From contig JBITNC010000001.1 in assembly GCA_050084985.1 (NCBI GenBank), positions 37,324,001-37,388,000 of the forward strand: a stretch of 64,000 nucleotides of DNA. Direction: 5' to 3'. Numbering within the stretch: the stretch's first letter is position 1; the number at the start of each line of letters is the position of its first letter. Both the position numbers and the translations under genes were made by a program. The notes beneath the pieces are model-generated. The model searched no databases and had not been told where the DNA came from. It worked only from the letters and a program-made list of their open reading frames with translations. Below, piece after piece: positions 46,514-57,480 of this stretch. This DNA is from Nageia nagi. Lineage: Eukaryota; Pinophyta.

Positions 46514-47563
46514 TTACACCTTGATGTGAAAAAGTTCAATTTTCTTCTTTTCCTCATCTTCATTAGGTGTATTATGCAAAACCATACATGCCATTTTATC
46601 ATCTACATCTGAACCATCTTCAATTTCCTTAGTAATAGTATTTGTTTGTTTCTTTTGACCTTTAGGTTTAGGGCGTAATTTAGGATGCAATTTCCAACAT
46701 TTAGCCTCTAAATGACCTTCTTTTTGATAATGTATACATACATCTTTAGACTTTTGTGTAGTAGACATAGTTTTCTTTTTCCCCTTTCCTTTGTTCTTTT
46801 CAGAATCATTATTACTATTGTTATTGGAAGCATTTTTCTTTTTCCCATCCTTAATAAATTTTCCCCTTTCTTCTAAGTGAGTGGCTTGTACACAAAATTT
46901 ATCCAAATCATTTGGATCAAACATCAATATTGTATGCCTTAAATAATTATGCAAACCACTAATATACTTAAGAAGAGTATCTTAGGAATCAAGAGGAATA
47001 CCTAGCATTGCAGCTCTTCTTCAGAATTTCGTAGTGTACTCTTGCACACTTTACCCTTTGCCTTGATGAAAAGTTTGCCATTCCATGACTGCCTTTTATT
47101 GATAACCCAAAGGATAAAATTGATTTCTAAGCAATTGTACAAAATGGGTCCAAGAAGCAATACAAGCTTGAATTGATTCATTCTTACTTTGCAAACAACT
47201 TTCCCACCAAACAAGTGCATTACCACTCATTTTAAGAGTTGCTAATTGGATTTTATCCTCAACTCTTACAATTCTTTGAATTCTATAATATACTTCAATT
47301 TGTTTAATCCAATGGTCTAACTTCTCAGCATTCACTTCTCCAATAAAAGTAGGCAAATCAAATTTAACTTCCAATTTCAAAGGAGAACTTTGAAAAACAC
47401 TATGTGTAATATCATTGTCAATTTTATTACATTCACTAGTTTCACCTTCATTTTTCTTGTATTGTTATTCTTGAAAATGTTGGAATTGTAGAGACATCTT
47501 CTGGAACATTATGGAGAGATCAGCAATTTGCTTTTCCACATGAGACCCTCCTTCATTGGCCAT
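46514..47563 (-). pseudogene. Ty3 gag, broken
   Basis: Begins at the ATG ending at 47563 (MANEGGSHVEKQIADLS). 47096-47380: EVKFDLPTFIGEVNAEKLDH, IQLATLKMSGNALVWWESCL. After stops it continues FVQEYTT-like, then 46514-46954: GLHNYLRHTILMFDPNDLDK, a lysine-rich linker and the knuckle CIHYQKEGHLEAKC, in which the second Cys is replaced by Tyr. All pieces share one frame, so breaks are nonsense mutations rather than frameshifts. Confidence 0.88.
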
Positions 47564-47733
47564 GGCTCCAAGCTCTCTTTGCTTCTTTAGCCAAACTCTA
47601 GAACCAATTTATGGATCCTCCTCCACAAATTCTCCTTCTCCTTTCTTGCTTTGTGACCTAGTATACATGCAAGAACACTTTCCAAACACAAACAATAATC
47701 TCAAAAATATAGGTTATCCCAATGATTTCAATT

Positions 47734-47745
47734 GCTTTGATACCA
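47734..47745 (-). other. Primer-binding site of Ty3 element
   Basis: TGGTATCAAAGC on minus, four bases inside the 5' LTR; 11 of 12 bases match the initiator Met-tRNA site. Confidence 0.85.
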
Positions 47746-47749
47746 AACT

Positions 47750-48705
47750 TGATCCATAAACTATAAGGTTAAAAATTTCAATTTAACCTTTACTTAGGAT
47801 CAATTCACACTTAAAATAATTAAGTGCTTGTAAAGGAAAATTAGGAAATAAATTGTAAACACAAAGAAGAGAAAAGCATTCACCATAGAAGAGATAAGTA
47901 AATTTTATCTTGGTTCACCCAGTGTGGGCTACATCCAGCTCAAAAGCTCTCTACTATCAATGGGTGTAATCACTTTACAAGGCCTCCTTGGTCCTTCAAA
48001 ACCTCCTCTCACACTCACAACACACTCACAGCTCTAAAAATCACAATAAGAAATGAGAACAACCTTCCTGAAATCCTCCTTTTTTTTCACTTCCAATTTG
48101 CTCCCCTTTTATACAATTTTTGGAGCTAAAATTGGAAAGTATTACAACTAGGAAATTTGATAAAAAAAAAACCTATTTTTAGATACCCATTAACCTCCTT
48201 GATCTTCCTCTCAAATTTGGGCTCAAATGGTTGTAAAAATCTCCCAAAAATGAGCTTTGAAATCAAAATAATACGCTCTCTAGACTATTTAAGGCTGATA
48301 GAATTAACTCAACCTAATAATATGACCTTAGGTGAATCAAAAATCACCAAAAAACCTTTGAAACACCAAAATACATTAAAAAATCTAAAACTAGGTGAGT
48401 GCATTATGGTGGCGACATGTGGTGCATGCTGGGAAGAAGTCAACCTCCTATTGACTGGTGGATTGATTGGCGGTCAGATTGGGTGGTCATAGGGTGGCTT
48501 AGCTAATTGGGTGGCTTGCCATGTAGGTCATAGTCTAGCTGGGTCAGTAGTCATGCTCACACAGTCCTCCGTGACTGGCAGGCAATCAGATGGTCAACCT
48601 GCCTTGTCACCTCCATGCTGACCTCCACATGACCCTACGTGGTCCATACGATGGTAGGCGGGTGGCAGGTAGGTCCTACCCAACATTGGTTGCCCAAAAC
48701 ATTTG

Positions 48706-48766
<61 letters not shown>

Positions 48767-48921
48767 CAAGAATACTCAAACAGACTTAATGCCATATCTT
48801 CCACATACAGACTCAGATTCACAATCCAAAAGAAGCATCGGAAAGCTGAAGACAAGATGATCACAATGAACACACTGAAATGGATATTATTGAATGTCTA
48901 AGGGATCCAAATTTTGGATCA
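47750..48921 (-). repeat. 5' LTR of Ty3 element
   Basis: 1172 bp, TG...CA. It pairs with 41997-43132 over its full length. It has a longer (AT)n run at 48709-48762 and an extra stretch of about 22 bases near 48199. Confidence 0.93.
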
Positions 48922-48926
48922 AAATA

Positions 48927-49520
48927 AAATATTGGAATGAAAATAAGAAAAGAAAAATAAAACTACATGCTAAGATTAAGTCAATAAGACTACATTGAAA
49001 AAGTACTTAAAAGGTTTAATATGAAAGATGCAAAATATGTAACTACACCATTGGAAAAACATTTAAGTCTTAAGACATATAAGGAAAAGGATTATATAAC
49101 TAAGGTTCCCTATTCTTCAACAATTTGGAGTTTAATGTATGTAATGGTGTGTATTAGACCTAATATAGCATAAGCAATGGGATTTGTAAGAAGGTTTATA
49201 AACTACCTAGGAAAGGGTCATTGGGAAGTAGTTAAGTGGATCCTTAGGTATTTTAGGGGTACTTTTCATTACTCTTTGTGTTTTAGAGGTTCTAACACTT
49301 GTTTGCAAGGTTATGTTGATTCTGACATGACATGTGATCTTGATGGTGGGAGAAGCACCAAATGTTATGTCTTTACCATTGGTTGTATGTATAAACTCCA
49401 ATAGGTTATGGATCTCTCCACTACATAAGCTGAGTATGTTATTACTATAGAGGTAAGAAAAGAGCTGATTTGGTTATAGAGATTATTGGTAAGTGTTGAT
49501 TAGTATAATGTAACCTTAAG
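48927..49520 (+). pseudogene. Copia RT and RNase H, second part
   Basis: Directly after the Ty3 TSD the copia reading resumes: ILE..IRKEK, then YIEKVLKRFNMKDAKYVTTP, PYSSTIWSLMYVMVCIRPNI and the RNase H blocks LQGYVDSDMTCDLDGGRST and YVITIEVRKELIWL. The catalytic D of GYVDSD is kept. The end of RNase H is decayed and no 3' LTR follows. Confidence 0.85.
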
Positions 49521-51290
49521 GTTTGGTTTGATGTAGTTCTCCATTACCTACAATAGTAGGGTTCTTACAAGAGCAGAAGGTGGTCAAACAGTGCACTTAT
49601 AAGGATTTTCTTCTCAATATTTAGGTTATATGTTGATTCCTCTCTATGAAAGAGGTCAAAAGTAACTAGAAATAAATAAAAGAGGCCAAGAATAACTAGA
49701 AAGAGATGAAAATATAATCTACAGAGTGAGGGAATCGAATAACAAATAAACTAAACTAGTCATCTTAGGCATCATCACACATGTAGTAATCCATAGCCAA
49801 GACTAAGAATAGCAAAACTATATCACTCTTGGGGTCTCGAAATTGCAATATATAGCCATAATTTAGAACTAAACTTCATACATAATAATTACAAAATAAG
49901 ATAACAGCCACAAAATATAGAGGGAAAAATAACATAGTATTGTATTATCATATATGAAAATAGAGATTACACTGGGCAACTTTGCTTAAATGTTTAACCT
50001 TTTGAACTTCTAAGAATCCATTATTTATACTATTCTATTTACAAAATGGGTGGTTGTACACTATTAATGATTACAACTAACTATTTTACTAAGAATAATA
50101 TAAACTTAAATATATACAACATGTACAAAATAATTTACAACTGCAACTGATTATATAGTATGGTCTTGATTTAATGCCAAAGGTTGAGGATCTACAGCCT
50201 TCCATCTTCATACTAGTCTAGCTTCAATCCATCACTTTTGTTCTTCACTATGATGAATCTATGATTTATATTTATGAGGTATAGTCTACTATCTTGATAG
50301 GTACAATCACTCTATCTATGTAGTCGATGACCACTTAATTCTTTACAACCATTTAATATCTTTATTCTGAAGCTCCTAAGGGTAACCATTGTAGGGTGAA
50401 TGAAGATGTACCATTCAAACCTAAGAGATACTATTATTGCCATGTGGAGATGAGTTGAAGTTGATATGTTGTTAGAGTCTTGAGGGTCATACACTCTTGA
50501 TTGAGTGGACCTAGGTGTTTCTCTTTTCTTACAGTGCTCACTTCATCTTGGCAGGTCTTGGAATACATCGATAGGTACTTCTAGAACTTGAGATATTTAT
50601 CACCTTCTTATTTCTCTAAAAAGGTGTGATGTCATTTCTCAAAATTGGTGGGGCTATTGAATGCATCATTATAATAGTCCCCATCATTCAGATATTCTAG
50701 ATTACCTAATGATGAAAGGAGTTAAAGCTCGCTGATTTCCATCAAGAAGTATGATGTCACCTCTAAATTTTCATGGGCCGTATTTTACTTTACTCTAATG
50801 ACAACACCTGTCATGTGACTCAACCAAAATAAATGACTATATACAATAATTCTCAAAGATAACCTCCAGATTAAACAAAATTGAACCCTAAGTAATGAAA
50901 CTTAAGATAGGGCTTGGACTTAACTTTTGACACATAAATAGACTATAGAGATCAACACCCAAAAATTAGACCCCAAAAAAACTTAGCCATTTTTACAATA
51001 CTGATATTCTTTAACTTATGGTTTATATACAAATCTTGGACATGACTAACTAGACTATGTACGAACAACATCCACCTTATAACAAAATAGCCATTTTAAA
51101 TAACTCTACTTGATTAATACCTTACAATATACAATACTCTCAAGTAAATAATAAATATATACAAGTATTTACAAATGAAAGAAAAGGGGATAAGAAGTGG
51201 GAATAAAAGAAGGAATTTTATTGTAGAAAGAATGAATAAATGAAAAAATAAAGAATATAAATAATTCTACCCCTCTAAAGTGTGATTTAT
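49520..51290. other. Gene-free stretch right of copia
   Basis: No copia LTR, gag or other motif was recognised. Open frames are short. The expected copia 3' LTR matching 37570-38279 is not visible. Confidence 0.5.
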
Positions 51291-53060
51291 AAGAATAATA
51301 ATTGTATGATAGCTCTTTGGGATCTTTAGCCTTCTAAAGAATAGGATCCTTACTGGCCACTCCCACTTGCTTGTCTAGTAGTATCCTTATTCATGGCCTC
51401 TGGTGGTGGGATTATGTCTGTAGGAAGCAAATATTGGAGTTTCTTATATAGATATTTGAGATCCTAATTATTAACCTATGATAAGATGGGGTATAATTGA
51501 AATTTTAAAATATTTTCTCTAAATATTGTTAACACATTTTCCAATCTTTCAACATGCAAAAATCTTGATATTTTTTCTTGGGCCAGGTCACTAATCTCTT
51601 GCAGGTATGAGAGCTATTTCTTAGACAAGGTTTGCTCCAAAAATTGCTTAGTATTTTCCACCCATTGGTTAGCACTACTCTGTACATCTGATTCTTTCCA
51701 TAATTTGGGAGCCTTTAATTAAATTCAAGAATTAAAAAATCTATTTACAAAATTATTTTCACTTTCATTTGATTTTTCTCCAAGTCCAAGGAAAACACTA
51801 AATATTATAGATCACAAATATTTTTGATTCTCCTCAACAATGTTTGTCTCAATATTGGAGTTATGATATCTAGATTCTTTACTGTCAATGCTTTGAGCTA
51901 ATACTACATTCCTTCAATCCTTGATCTTGGGATTGATAAGGCTATTTTGTGGAGTGCAATCTAAGCACTGTATTGCTAGATGAATCATTATGCATGATTC
52001 TTCAAGAAATATAACTAGTACATGCTAACCAATATTTATCCAACTTGTTCTACCAATATATTCTTGAAATTTTTAATAAAATTTAGCATTTTGATATTAT
52101 CATCATTTAAGAATTTATTGGTTGCTTTAGTCTTTTTTAATTCTTCTTCTACTTTTTGAGCCCTTTGTATTTCAACTAGGTTAGACTGAGCCTTTAACTC
52201 CTCAACCTATTTCTTCATCATCTCCAACTCAACCTTGGCATTCCATAGACTCTTCACATGATTATTCTTTTGTTTGACCATCTATTTAATTAATTATTTA
52301 TTTTGACTTTGCATTCTATCTATCATCTTATCTTTCTAGGAGCAATCTCTTTTGTACTACTTAATCTTTTTTATTTAGTTTTTATATTTTATTCTCCATA
52401 GATATGAGACTTTTCTCAACTTCTAGAGAAGTATTTACCAAAGACCTAGATTGATATATTATTGGTGTACTCCACATATTTACATTTACAATAGTTGTAG
52501 GGGTTTTATCTAATTTCCCATCCTTGAAGGGCATCTATGTAATTTTGATATCTCCCATATCCATAACCTTACTCAATATTTTGCTTTGCTACTTTGGGAG
52601 TGAAGGGAGTTTATTGATGAATATTTCCCAATCAATGGGCTCTATTACTTGAGTAGAAAGAATGTTTTTTATTTCATTGTCAAAGGAATTTAAATAAGGA
52701 ATCAAAGAATGTTAAAAAATACCTACCCTTGAGGTTGATGCAAGAGTCTCCGAGGAAGGAATTCATCTTGCTATCTCAATAGTGGGTTCTACTTGTTGTT
52801 GTTGTTGTTGTTCCTCTTCTTCTTCCACTTATTTTGTAGTGGCCTCATCTTCATGTGGATTATCCATTGGGTCAGATTCCTTCTTCTTATTAGGATCATT
52901 ATCATCATCATCTTCATATCCTCCAACATCTCCTCCTCCTATTGCTATTACACCCATTTTGAATGATGTTAGACAACTTGTACCAAGCATGTTCCCTCCC
53001 CTTGTTGTACTTAATCCTCAAGATCTTCTTATGCACCCTAATAGATAAACTTATCTATGC
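51290..53060 (-). pseudogene. Decayed coding stretch: acidic/Q-rich linker and coiled coil
   Basis: Minus reading from 53040: GGGDVGGYEDDDDNDPNKKK, DPMDNPHEDEATTK, then EEEEEQQQQQVEPTIEIA at about 52750-52810. It is followed by IPSLETLASTS-like, IEPIDWEIFINKLPSLP, and a long heptad-like segment at 52100-52260 (AKVELEMMKK, VEELKAQSNLVEIQRAQKV, EEELKKTKATNKFL). Stops are scattered. The consistent charge pattern argues for a real former protein. The family was not recognised; a non-standard ORF of an LTR element is one possibility. It may connect with 56570-57480. Confidence 0.4.
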
Positions 53061-53704
53061 CTTAGGGTATTTGGGTTTCTTTAGCATCAACTAACTCAGT
53101 ATCTCTTGTGCTTGGTATAGGTTGTTCTTTGCTTGCTATCCACAACGATGGGTTCTAGGGTTTTCTTAATACATGTGGCTTATTAGTATGTATTTTATTT
53201 TTTGAAACCTATTTCTTCTTTGGGGTTTATTTTTCTTTTGATGCCATCCTACTCCTTTTTATTTTCTTGGGGAAAGAATCCCTAGAAGTGATAGTTGTTG
53301 CAACTTATCCCTCTTTTTTAATTTTTTTGAAGCTGTCAAGAACTAGAGGCTTCCTTTGCCTTTCTTTTCCTTGGATTATACAACTCTTGTGCCTAATCTA
53401 TCAATGATCAATCATATTCCATAGCCTTTCCTTGAAAATTAAATGGGAGTGGTTGTCCTATCTCCTAGAGCAGGTCTTTCATATATTATGCATTCTAAAC
53501 TGATCATGAGTGAACTCACCATAGCATTATTTTTCAACAAGAGCCACTTTTGTTATGTATTCAAACCTAAACTTTGTAAAATATACAATTTTGTTGGTTC
53601 CCAACCCAACTCATCAACTAGGTGACAACCTTCAGGTTCAAGGTAAATTCCTATCATTTGACCTCCTAGATTTTGTAGTTTTTCATGCCCTCAAGGACCA
53701 TCCA
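53060..53704. other. Spacer before copia LTR
   Basis: No supported gene. Short open frames on plus carry no motif. Confidence 0.45.
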
Positions 53705-54168
53705 TGTTGTAATTTGTAATGTAATATTATGTAATATTTCTCTTTAATGTAAATTCACTTAATACTTAAAGTATATTTAGATACCTTAAAGCATTAAGGG
53801 GATAAATATAGAAAGAGGAATAAATATAGAAACCCCTTTAACCTTACCCTTGGGTTAAAGGGAGGTTAAAGGGTGGGTTTCTTCTTATAAATGGAGAGGT
53901 ACCCATCTTCTCATTATTATGTACAATTATTAAGTAAGCTTTGCTCTAGGTTTAGGGTTTGGAGAGAGAGGAGAGATTCTATAAGAGAGGTCCTTTATAA
54001 TAAGGAGATCTTAGTTAGTGGATGTACTCCCAAGGAGGGAGGAACCACTTTATATCTTATGTTATTTATGATATTGGCTTATGTTATTATGCTATAATGT
54101 TGATGTTGTAAGTTCCTTCTTAAGATCTTGATAAAATAGAGATTAATTTAGAAATGGTTATTTTATCA
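53705..54168 (+). repeat. Copia-type LTR, single copy
   Basis: 464 bp, TGTTGTAATTTG...TTATTTTATCA, with TATAAAT at 53886-53892. Near 54022-54058 it has GGATGTACTCCCAAGGAGGG followed by AGGAACCACTTTATAT, a variant of the block shared by other LTRs here. Spacer AG and a PBS-like TGGTATCAAAG (54171-54181) follow. No second LTR was found. What follows the PBS is not gag but the RNase H end of a copia. Confidence 0.65.
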
Positions 54169-54173
54169 AGTGG

Positions 54174-54671
54174 TATCAAAGAATAAATCACATAGAAATC
54201 CAAGCCCACTTCATCAAAGAGAAGGTTCTAGATGGTCTTCTACACTTGCAGTATTATCTATCAATCCAAAACTCTGCTAATTTATTCACTAATCCCCTTT
54301 CTAAAGTGCAATTTTGTAAGCTTAGGGATTATATAGGGTTGGTGAAGTTGCCTTAAAAAAGGGATTAAAGGTTGAATTCTTGGTGAATTCATTATAACTA
54401 CTTCCTTTTGTATAAATTTCTCAACAAATTTATGAAGAAGGAAGTAGTTACAATGGATTCATCAAGAATTCAACATTTACTCCCTTTTTGAAGGAAACTT
54501 CATCAACCCAATAGAATCTCTAAGCTTATAGAATTGGGCTTTAGGAAGGGACTTGGTGAATAAATTAGTAGAGTTTAGGATTGATGGATAATACTACAAG
54601 TGTAGAATACCATCCTGAAGCTTCTCTCTGATGAAGTGGGCTTAGATTTATATGTACTTTATTCTTTGATA
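54174..54671. repeat. Fold-back of a copia RNase H 3' end, 246-bp arms
   Basis: Arm 1 (54174-54419) and arm 2 (54426-54671) are inverted copies of equal length, 246 bp, separated by six bases (ctcaac). By eye about 35 positions differ (about 86% identity) with no net indel. Both encode the end of copia RNase H, arm 1 on plus (HFIKEKVLDGLLHLQYYLS, KVQFCKLRDYIGLVKLP) and arm 2 on minus (HFIREKLQDG, KAQFYKLRDSIGLMKFPSKR). A transcript across it would form a long hairpin. Confidence 0.9.
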
Positions 54672-55270
54672 GAAAACATGATTCTTTGCCAAAGTAATAG
54701 CTAACTAATTATATAAAGAAATTTGATATGGATGAACTTGCTCATACCTAACTTCTTTTAGAATATGCTTCAACCAAATGGCTTCCTAGGAAGCAACTAT
54801 CATTACACAATATTCAACCTCTATGGTGGAGAGAGAAAGGCTACTTCTTGGAAGCCCAAGAGATAGCACTTGAAGTAATGATAAACACATAAGTAGAGGT
54901 TGATTGTTTGTCATCTCTATCTCCCCCATAGTAAGAATATAAGAATCTTGAGAAAATAAATGAGGAAAACTTATCATACTTGAGAGAAAGATCCTTAGTG
55001 CCTACAACAAACCTCAAAATTTTCTTAACTACATTGAGGTTCTCAACATACAACTTTTGCATAAAATGATCCAACAAATTCACAACAAAGGAAATATCTA
55101 GCCTAGATATAGTCAAATAAAGAAGATTACCAATTAGTTTCCTGTAAGTTGTAGCATCTTCCAATTGAGATTTGGAACTAAGAGACAAAGCGATTCCAAA
55201 AGAGACTAAGATTATAGTATGTTTGCATTCCTCCATTCCAAAATTTTGTACTATATCTAAGATATACTTG
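54430..55270 (-). pseudogene. Copia RT end and RNase H remnant
   Basis: Minus reading: QNFGMEECKHTIILVSFG, then YRKLIGNLLYLTISRLDISF, a normal RT-end block, FLYSYYGGDRDDKQSTSTYV (RNase H, with YSDADWAGD replaced by YYGGDRDD), AISWASKKQ, STIEVEYCVMIVAS, EAIWLKHILKEV and the tail in arm 2 of the fold-back. Copia-type order. Gag, integrase and the remaining RT are absent, so this is a 3' fragment. Confidence 0.85.
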
Positions 55271-55329
55271 GATTGATTAGGATAAGTACAATCCTTGTAT
55301 TAGTACACTTAATTTTTTTATATACTTTG

Positions 55330-55570
55330 ATTATACATTGCTCATTAGGTGACTATAAGTATGGCCTTGGCATCTTAAGTGATGACTTATAGTGCACTGT
55401 AATTCCAAGCACATTATATCAGGAAGAATGTTCATGATGCAACAACTATAGCTCCATTCATTTGACTTTTCCTCTCCTGATTTATTCACTAGCCACTCTA
55501 GAAACTTTGTTATGCACACTTTGAAAGTTTCTTATGGTTAGTGAAGTTGTTCTCAAGGGGTAGTGAAGGT
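55330..55570 (+). pseudogene. Small copia RNase H tail on the opposite strand
   Basis: Plus sequence with a DLFTSHSRNF-like reading where the copia tail has ADLFTKPL, followed by bases matching arm 1 downstream of RNase H (ttagtgaagttg....ggttgaattc type). Very decayed. It precedes the hairpin at 55578-55634 as arm 1 precedes its own fold. Confidence 0.35.
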
Positions 55571-55577
55571 TTAATTT

Positions 55578-55634
55578 TTGTGTTGAATTCATTTTTGTGA
55601 TGATAACTTCATCACAAATATGAATTCAACACAA
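55578..55634. repeat. 26-bp-arm hairpin
   Basis: Arms 55578-55603 and 55609-55634 pair with one mismatch around a five-base loop. The arm contains gttgaattcat, also found near the centre of the larger fold-back. Confidence 0.85.
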
Positions 55635-55649
55635 GAATTCAACCCTCAA

Positions 55650-56565
55650 TCCATATCTTGTCTAAAATCTTGAATTTTCATTTCAAGGATGCCTCAACCT
55701 CCTCTTTAATCTAGTTTGCAAAATACTCTACATGGAACCTTGGTGTAGATTCCCTTAGAAGATCCAAATAAATCTCCAAAAGTAATTGATTTACACAACA
55801 AGAAAACCAATGGAAGAATAACCTTTTTTAACACACAATTTATTTTATTCTTCTGAGTCTGCACTACTTCTTTTTAGGTCTGTTATAATAGCTCATATAG
55901 CCAAGAGAAAACTTGCACTTCCAGAAAATCACAAACTGTCTGAAAACTAGCACTTACTAAAAATAGATAAATGGAAACTTTCTAAAAATAGTAAGGTCCT
56001 CAGATCATGGCCAAACTAGGCGTGCAAGCTCAGTTAACAAGGACTAAAGGAACTCTCACTTATTATCTTAAACAAACTCTTACAACAAAAGATATTAAAG
56101 TCTACTTATTGAAAAATCCTGAAAATTGACACTAAAAGCTAATTTTGAGGCACTAAATGATGGATTTAGGTCAATTGGAAAACTTTTCATTTGAATGCAT
56201 GCCTCCCACAGGAGGTTGCCACTGCATGATAAAAGCCCATATCTAGCTCTCCTCAAAATTTCAAGATGATCCGATGGTCGAATCAAAAGTTATGAACGTT
56301 TGACGGTGCATCAAACCTGGATTCATGGCCATATGTTGGGCATTTCTTATTTGATTTTATTATTTTTGTTATTTCACCCACTAGATCATATGCTCAAGGG
56401 GTATCTAGACTCTCTAACTTAAAATTTTGTACAATAGAATCTGCTAGCTAATCTTTATAGCCTACTTCTATTAAAGTAACATTCATAGATGTGGTAGGTA
56501 ATTTGATAATAGGTTTGAAATTACCCCCAAATCCATATTTGGTCTCTATAAAATACCCATTTATA
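55650..56565 (-). repeat. LTR-like non-coding remnant
   Basis: On minus from 56313 the sequence begins TGATGCACCG and soon has CATAACTTTTGATTCGACC, resembling the start of the young element's LTR (TGATGCATGC ... CGTAACTTTTGATCCGG). The rest is AT-rich and diverged. No partner, PBS or TSD was found. Confidence 0.3.
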
Positions 56566-56569
56566 AAGA

Positions 56570-57480
56570 ATATAATTATATGGTAGTAGATTTAGGTAGC
56601 AAAAATGGGGTTTCAAAACATCCATACCTTATTATTATTGTGCAATTCTTCAAAAAATACCAATCTCCTATCTTGTTGCCTCCTTGAAACTCATTCATAA
56701 TATATTGGTGCAATCTATGAGTGACCATCCTCATGAGAATATTTATGATTGGAGAAAAATATTTCTCCATGAACTCATAGTAGGAGCCATGGAATTTTAT
56801 GAGCATCGACACTATCAAATCAATTGGTGTGGGTACTATAGATGAAGTATTTGGGACAATATGGAGCCCTCCTTCTACCAAAGCTTCCAAGTTTTGGTGG
56901 AATATGAGCCACCATAAATAGGACAAGTGCCAAAAATCAAAATTTTAAATATTAAACATATTTTTTATAATCTCATTTGAGATGAAAGTAGGAAAATCAT
57001 AGCTAATGTGTGCATTAATAATATTATATGCCATTCTCATCATGGCTTCATCCACCTCAATTTAGGTCACTCTCCTAAAAATAATAGCCAACGCCTATAG
57101 GACTTATTTTCCCTAAGATTTCTAAAAGGAGATAATGTCATAGATCTAGAGGGTCTTGATGGTTTTTTCATGATACCCTTCATCAATCCAATCCACCATC
57201 TTATCTTCATTTTGATAAAAATTAGCCCTTTCCTTCTTAACATCGATCTATTTCTTGACATGGAAGCTCCAATCAACAAAGACTGCAAATGTATTTATGG
57301 TTGGTTCTAGGGAATAGTCCAAAAATATATTTGACTGGTACTTGGACTTTTCTTCTTACTTCTTCTACTCTTTGTAATATTTGATAACATAGCCTATGGG
57401 ATGTGCCTAAGTGCAATAGAAAGAAGGATCTCTTAACAAGTGAAAGATTCATAAGGCATAAAGTCTGCTAAGCCATGGTC
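56570..57480 (-). pseudogene. Decayed coding stretch of unknown family
   Basis: Minus reading: KVQVPVKYIFLDYSLEPTIN near 57320, FAVFVDWSFHVKK, ERANFYQNEDKMVDWIDEGY, VDEAMMRMAYNIINAHISYD and FPTFISNEI. The 116-residue open piece 56576-56926 follows (LWWLIFHQNLEALVEGGLHI, IDLIVSMLIKFHG, MEKYFSPIINILMRM). The pieces form one coherent if broken protein with a folded, aromatic-rich character. No family was recognised. Same strand and order as 51290-53060, so the two may be N- and C-terminal parts of one former ORF. Confidence 0.4.

Larger units (their letters stand above)
41997..48921 (-). mobile_element. Complete Ty3/gypsy element nested in copia RT
   Basis: A 6925-bp element with LTRs 41997-43132 and 47750-48921 (both TG...CA), PBS 47734-47745, a purine tract next to 43132, and 5-bp TSDs (aaata at 41992-41996 and 48922-48926). 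Gag, protease, RT, RNase H and integrase follow in the Ty3 order on minus. Gag to RNase H lie in one frame from the ATG at 47563; a frameshift follows in the integrase zinc region. LTRs differ by many transitions and a 22-bp indel, so it is considerably older than the 26027-29192 element but younger than the copia it entered. Confidence 0.95.

Noticed and set aside
42473-48492. Similar open frames in both Ty3 LTRs (42473-42700 and 48157-48492)
   Set aside because: They are similar because the LTRs are repeats; the frames have different lengths and no known domain.
48594-48779. Open frame with repeated Tyr-Ile
   Set aside because: It is a translation of the (AT)n run in the LTR.
52782-53048. 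Open frame on plus with a Cys/Ser run (poly-C/poly-S start)
   Set aside because: It is the antisense shadow of the Q/E-rich stretch on minus; no other support.
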